From NCBI GenBank assembly GCA_026984415.1, contig JALSSE010000454.1:1-6441 (forward strand): a stretch of DNA of 6,441 nt, in the 5' to 3' direction. This document shows, one piece after another, positions 5,531-6,441 of the stretch (positions are counted from its first letter, which is position 1; every line of letters starts with the position of its first letter). Source of the stretch: Hydrogenothermaceae bacterium. Lineage in GTDB: Bacteria > Aquificota > Aquificae > Hydrogenothermales > Hydrogenothermaceae. Below the pieces are notes generated by a model. The model had not been told where the DNA came from, searched no databases, and was given only the letters and a program-made list of their open reading frames with translations. The translations under genes were made by a program, and so were the position numbers.

Positions 5531-6441
5531 ATGGAAGAAGTACCGATTAAAAAAGCCCAATGCCCTTACTGTGGTGTTGGATGTGGTTTAGAAATCGTAA
5601 AAGACAAAAAAGGTAAGTTTAAAGTTAAAGGTGATAAGGAGCACACTGCCACTAAAGGAGATTTATGTTTAAAACCAGTGCCTTTACCAAAGGTCATGGA
5701 TATAGGTCGTGTTCCAGCTCCTTTATACAGAGAGAATAAAAAAGATGATTTTAAAGAGATAACATGGGAAAAAGCTATTGAGATAATTGCACAAAAAATA
5801 AAAGAAAATACGCCAGATGAAAACTACTTTTATATATCAGGTCAGCTTACAACAGAAGACAGTTATGTAATCAATAAATTTGTTAAAGGTTTTGTCAGAA
5901 CAAATAATATTGATGCAAATTCAAGGCTATGTATGGCTTCAGCTGTAATGGGATACAAACTTTCTTTTGGTTCAGATGGACCACCAGGAAGCTACGAAGA
6001 TATAGATGATGCAGATGGTTTTATTTTTGCTGGTTCAAACGCTGCATGGGCTCACCCAGTTTTGTTTAAAAGGGTATTAAAGAGAAAAAGGGAAAATCCA
6101 GACTCTGTTATTGTAACAATAGACCCTGTTTATACAGAAACTGCCAAAAAATCTGATATATGGATTCCTATAAAACCGGGAACAGATACTGTTCTATTTA
6201 ATAGTGTTCTTTATCTTCTGAATAAGTATAAATGGATAGATTACGATTTTATTTTAAACCATACTGAAAATTTTGAGAAAGCAGTGGAAGAAGCAAAAAA
6301 GTATCCTCCAGAAGTAGCAGCAAAGATATGTGATATTGATGAAAAATATATTTATAAACTTGCTGAAATTTTCGGGCATAACAAGAAAGTCTTATCTTTC
6401 TGGACTATGGGATTAAACCAGTCTGTAAATGGAACAATGAA
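5531..6441 (+). CDS. nasA: Assimilatory-type nitrate reductase catalytic subunit, N-terminal part (3'-truncated by the window)
   Basis: This is a molybdopterin oxidoreductase of the Nas/NarB/NapA branch, which reduces nitrate to nitrite with Mo-bis-MGD and an N-terminal [4Fe-4S] cluster. The frame is open to the window end, giving 303 codons of a protein usually 700-900 residues long. Cluster ligands are C11, C14, C18 and C46 (CPYCGVGC, then KGDLCLK), with K48 at the conserved electron-transfer Lys position. The Mo ligand is expected to be C134 in the block NSRLCMASAVMGYK (130-143), a nitrate-reductase signature, followed by FGSDGPPGSYED (146-157). Further typical stretches are GSNAAWAHPVLFKR (168-181), TIDPVYTETA (196-205), IKPGTDT (214-220) and FWTMGLNQSVNGT (290-302). 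The protein starts 11 residues before the first Cys and has no twin-Arg leader, so it should be cytoplasmic, which favours an assimilatory NasA/NasC/NarB over periplasmic NapA. A Cys-type formate dehydrogenase is less likely from the Mo-ligand block. It follows narK by 1 nt. The symbol is by family, as naming varies. Confidence 0.88.
   Translation, partial: MEEVPIKKAQCPYCGVGCGLEIVKDKKGKFKVKGDKEHTATKGDLCLKPVPLPKVMDIGRVPAPLYRENKKDDFKEITWEKAIEIIAQKIKENTPDENYFYISGQLTTEDSYVINKFVKGFVRTNNIDANSRLCMASAVMGYKLSFGSDGPPGSYEDIDDADGFIFAGSNAAWAHPVLFKRVLKRKRENPDSVIVTIDPVYTETAKKSDIWIPIKPGTDTVLFNSVLYLLNKYKWIDYDFILNHTENFEKAVEEAKKYPPEVAAKICDIDEKYIYKLAEIFGHNKKVLSFWTMGLNQSVNGTM

Overview
The window is a single co-directional block of nitrate-metabolism genes on the + strand, cut at both ends. 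In order it holds the C-terminal part of narG (1-1500), complete narH (1515-2969), narJ (2983-3483) and narI (3485-4147), a complete NarK-type nitrate/nitrite transporter (4195-5529), and the first 303 codons of a second molybdopterin nitrate reductase of the cytoplasmic NasA/NarB/NasC type (5531 to the window end). No tRNA, rRNA, IS element, CRISPR array, long repeat or clear terminator was seen, and every base except five short gaps (14, 13, 1, 47 and 1 nt) is coding.

The DNA is AT-rich by eye, and the codon choice leans strongly to AGA/AGG for Arg, ATA for Ile and A/T in third positions. Each gene has a good Shine-Dalgarno sequence (GGAGG or GAGG type). This composition, with an E. coli-like narGHJI order and proteins similar to NarGHI over their whole visible length, would fit an AT-rich, chemolithotrophic, probably thermophilic bacterium such as the Hydrogenothermaceae (Aquificota). 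That placement is inference; the sequence alone does not prove it.

The genes form a coherent pathway. NarGHI is the membrane-bound respiratory nitrate reductase: NarI takes electrons from quinol through two b hemes, NarH carries them over four Fe-S clusters, and NarG reduces nitrate at the Mo-bis-MGD site. NarJ is the dedicated chaperone for NarG maturation. The transporter brings nitrate in and may export nitrite. The last gene encodes a soluble reductase with an N-terminal [4Fe-4S] motif, a Cys Mo ligand and no Tat signal, as expected for assimilatory nitrate reduction.

The most notable point is the architecture: a respiratory nar operon runs through a shared transporter straight into an assimilatory-type reductase with a one-base gap, so the respiratory and assimilatory uses of nitrate appear transcriptionally tied. 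I see no wholly new system. The other observations are details: a corrected narH start, a short NarJ, and a short Cys-containing NarH tail.
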